Part shown: positions 32,416 through 32,686 of the stretch, one piece after another
How the letters are laid out: every line of letters starts with the position of its first letter
Numbering within the stretch: the stretch's first letter is position 1
IMG/VR virus record: IMGVR_UViG_3300044733_001452
Location: 1-32,686 of that record
From: a virus
Length of the DNA: 32,686 nucleotides
Direction: 5' to 3' (one strand)
The notes under the pieces: model-generated
Told to the model about the DNA's origin: nothing
What the model saw: only the letters and a program-made list of their open reading frames with translations
The model's database searches: none
Position numbers and translations under genes: made by a program

Positions 32416-32686
32416 TCAACCGATGATGCTATCTCTCCACTCTTCACTCATATTTGACATAATTGCAATTGCTGCTTCTTGAGTATCAGCATATCCTTCA
32501 TCAAGAAGATGCGAAAGAATTAAATCAAACATATCAAAATCTTCTTTCTTAGTTCCTTTTCTTGGATATGTAACTGCTTGTGGTTCTCCAGCACCTTTGA
32601 CAACACGAGTAACTTCAGCAGCATGACGGCTACCATACTCTCTTGCCATTTGACCTGTCATTCTCTTCACATAAGGCTTTTCTCTA
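32416..32686 (-). CDS. partial hypothetical protein, cut by the window edge
   Basis: The frame is open to the window edge, adding REKPYVKR before the internal Met codons, so the true start is outside. C-terminal DLILSHLLDEGYADTQEAAI then MSNMSEEWRDSIIG is a recurrent ending of small cyanophage proteins as I recall. Function unknown. Confidence 0.7.
   Translation of the reverse strand, partial: REKPYVKRMTGQMAREYGSRHAAEVTRVVKGAGEPQAVTYPRKGTKKEDFDMFDLILSHLLDEGYADTQEAAIAIMSNMSEEWRDSIIG

Noticed and set aside
1-32686. Photosynthesis or other classic cyanophage auxiliary genes (psbA, psbD, hli, talC)
   Set aside because: None is visible in any frame; speD is the only recognised metabolic gene.

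Overview
The window reads as the accessory (hyperplastic) part of a T4-like cyanophage genome, most likely a myovirus of Synechococcus-type cyanobacteria. The evidence is the AT-rich DNA, dense tiny overlapping genes, T4-type late promoter elements (TATAAATA and variants), a tRNA cluster, many HNH-type endonucleases, a phage tail-collar fibre, a phage S-adenosylmethionine decarboxylase and a cyanobacterial-type HNH protein. The host assignment is an inference. Essentially every supported gene is on the minus strand, so transcription runs from high to low coordinates.

Layout. 1-2.9 kb: speD, a short basic protein, a GT-A-type glycosyltransferase-like protein and small unknowns. 2.8-5.4 kb: two HNH endonuclease genes around a gene-free, iteron-rich stretch with three DnaA-box-like TTTCCACA sites, then a second gene-free stretch that carries the only clear plus-strand sigma70-type promoter. 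5.4-13.5 kb: short operons, each headed by a recurring cassette (stem-loop followed by a sigma70-like promoter), encoding a DUF2786 protein, an ArdA-like antirestriction protein, a phage Dam-type methyltransferase next to a PD-(D/E)XK-like protein, a ribbon-helix-helix-like protein, an SF2 helicase and a NUMOD3 protein without a nuclease domain. 13.5-14.3 kb: a tail-collar fibre under a late-type promoter. 14.3-17 kb: small genes, a cyanobacterial-type HNH protein and tRNA-Ile, tRNA-Lys and tRNA-Ser. 17.3-27.5 kb: about 40 very short genes, mostly linked by 4-nt ATGA overlaps, nearly all unknown; two carry antitoxin-like C-termini. 27.5-31.6 kb: structured noncoding RNA, two HNH genes, eight standard tRNAs plus a tRNA-shaped element with a non-canonical elbow, and a second methyltransferase/nuclease-like pair (D12-class Dam). 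31.6-32.7 kb: a KTSC-like protein, a WLCP-motif protein and a gene cut by the window edge.

How it fits together. Cassette-driven early operons probably deliver host-takeover and DNA-protection functions (ArdA, two methyltransferases, helicase). The tRNAs would support translation of an AT-rich genome. Late-type elements precede the fibre gene and most homing-endonuclease-like genes. About twenty genes too short for standard ORF calling were found by reading the gaps; most are tied to neighbours by overlapping start and stop codons.
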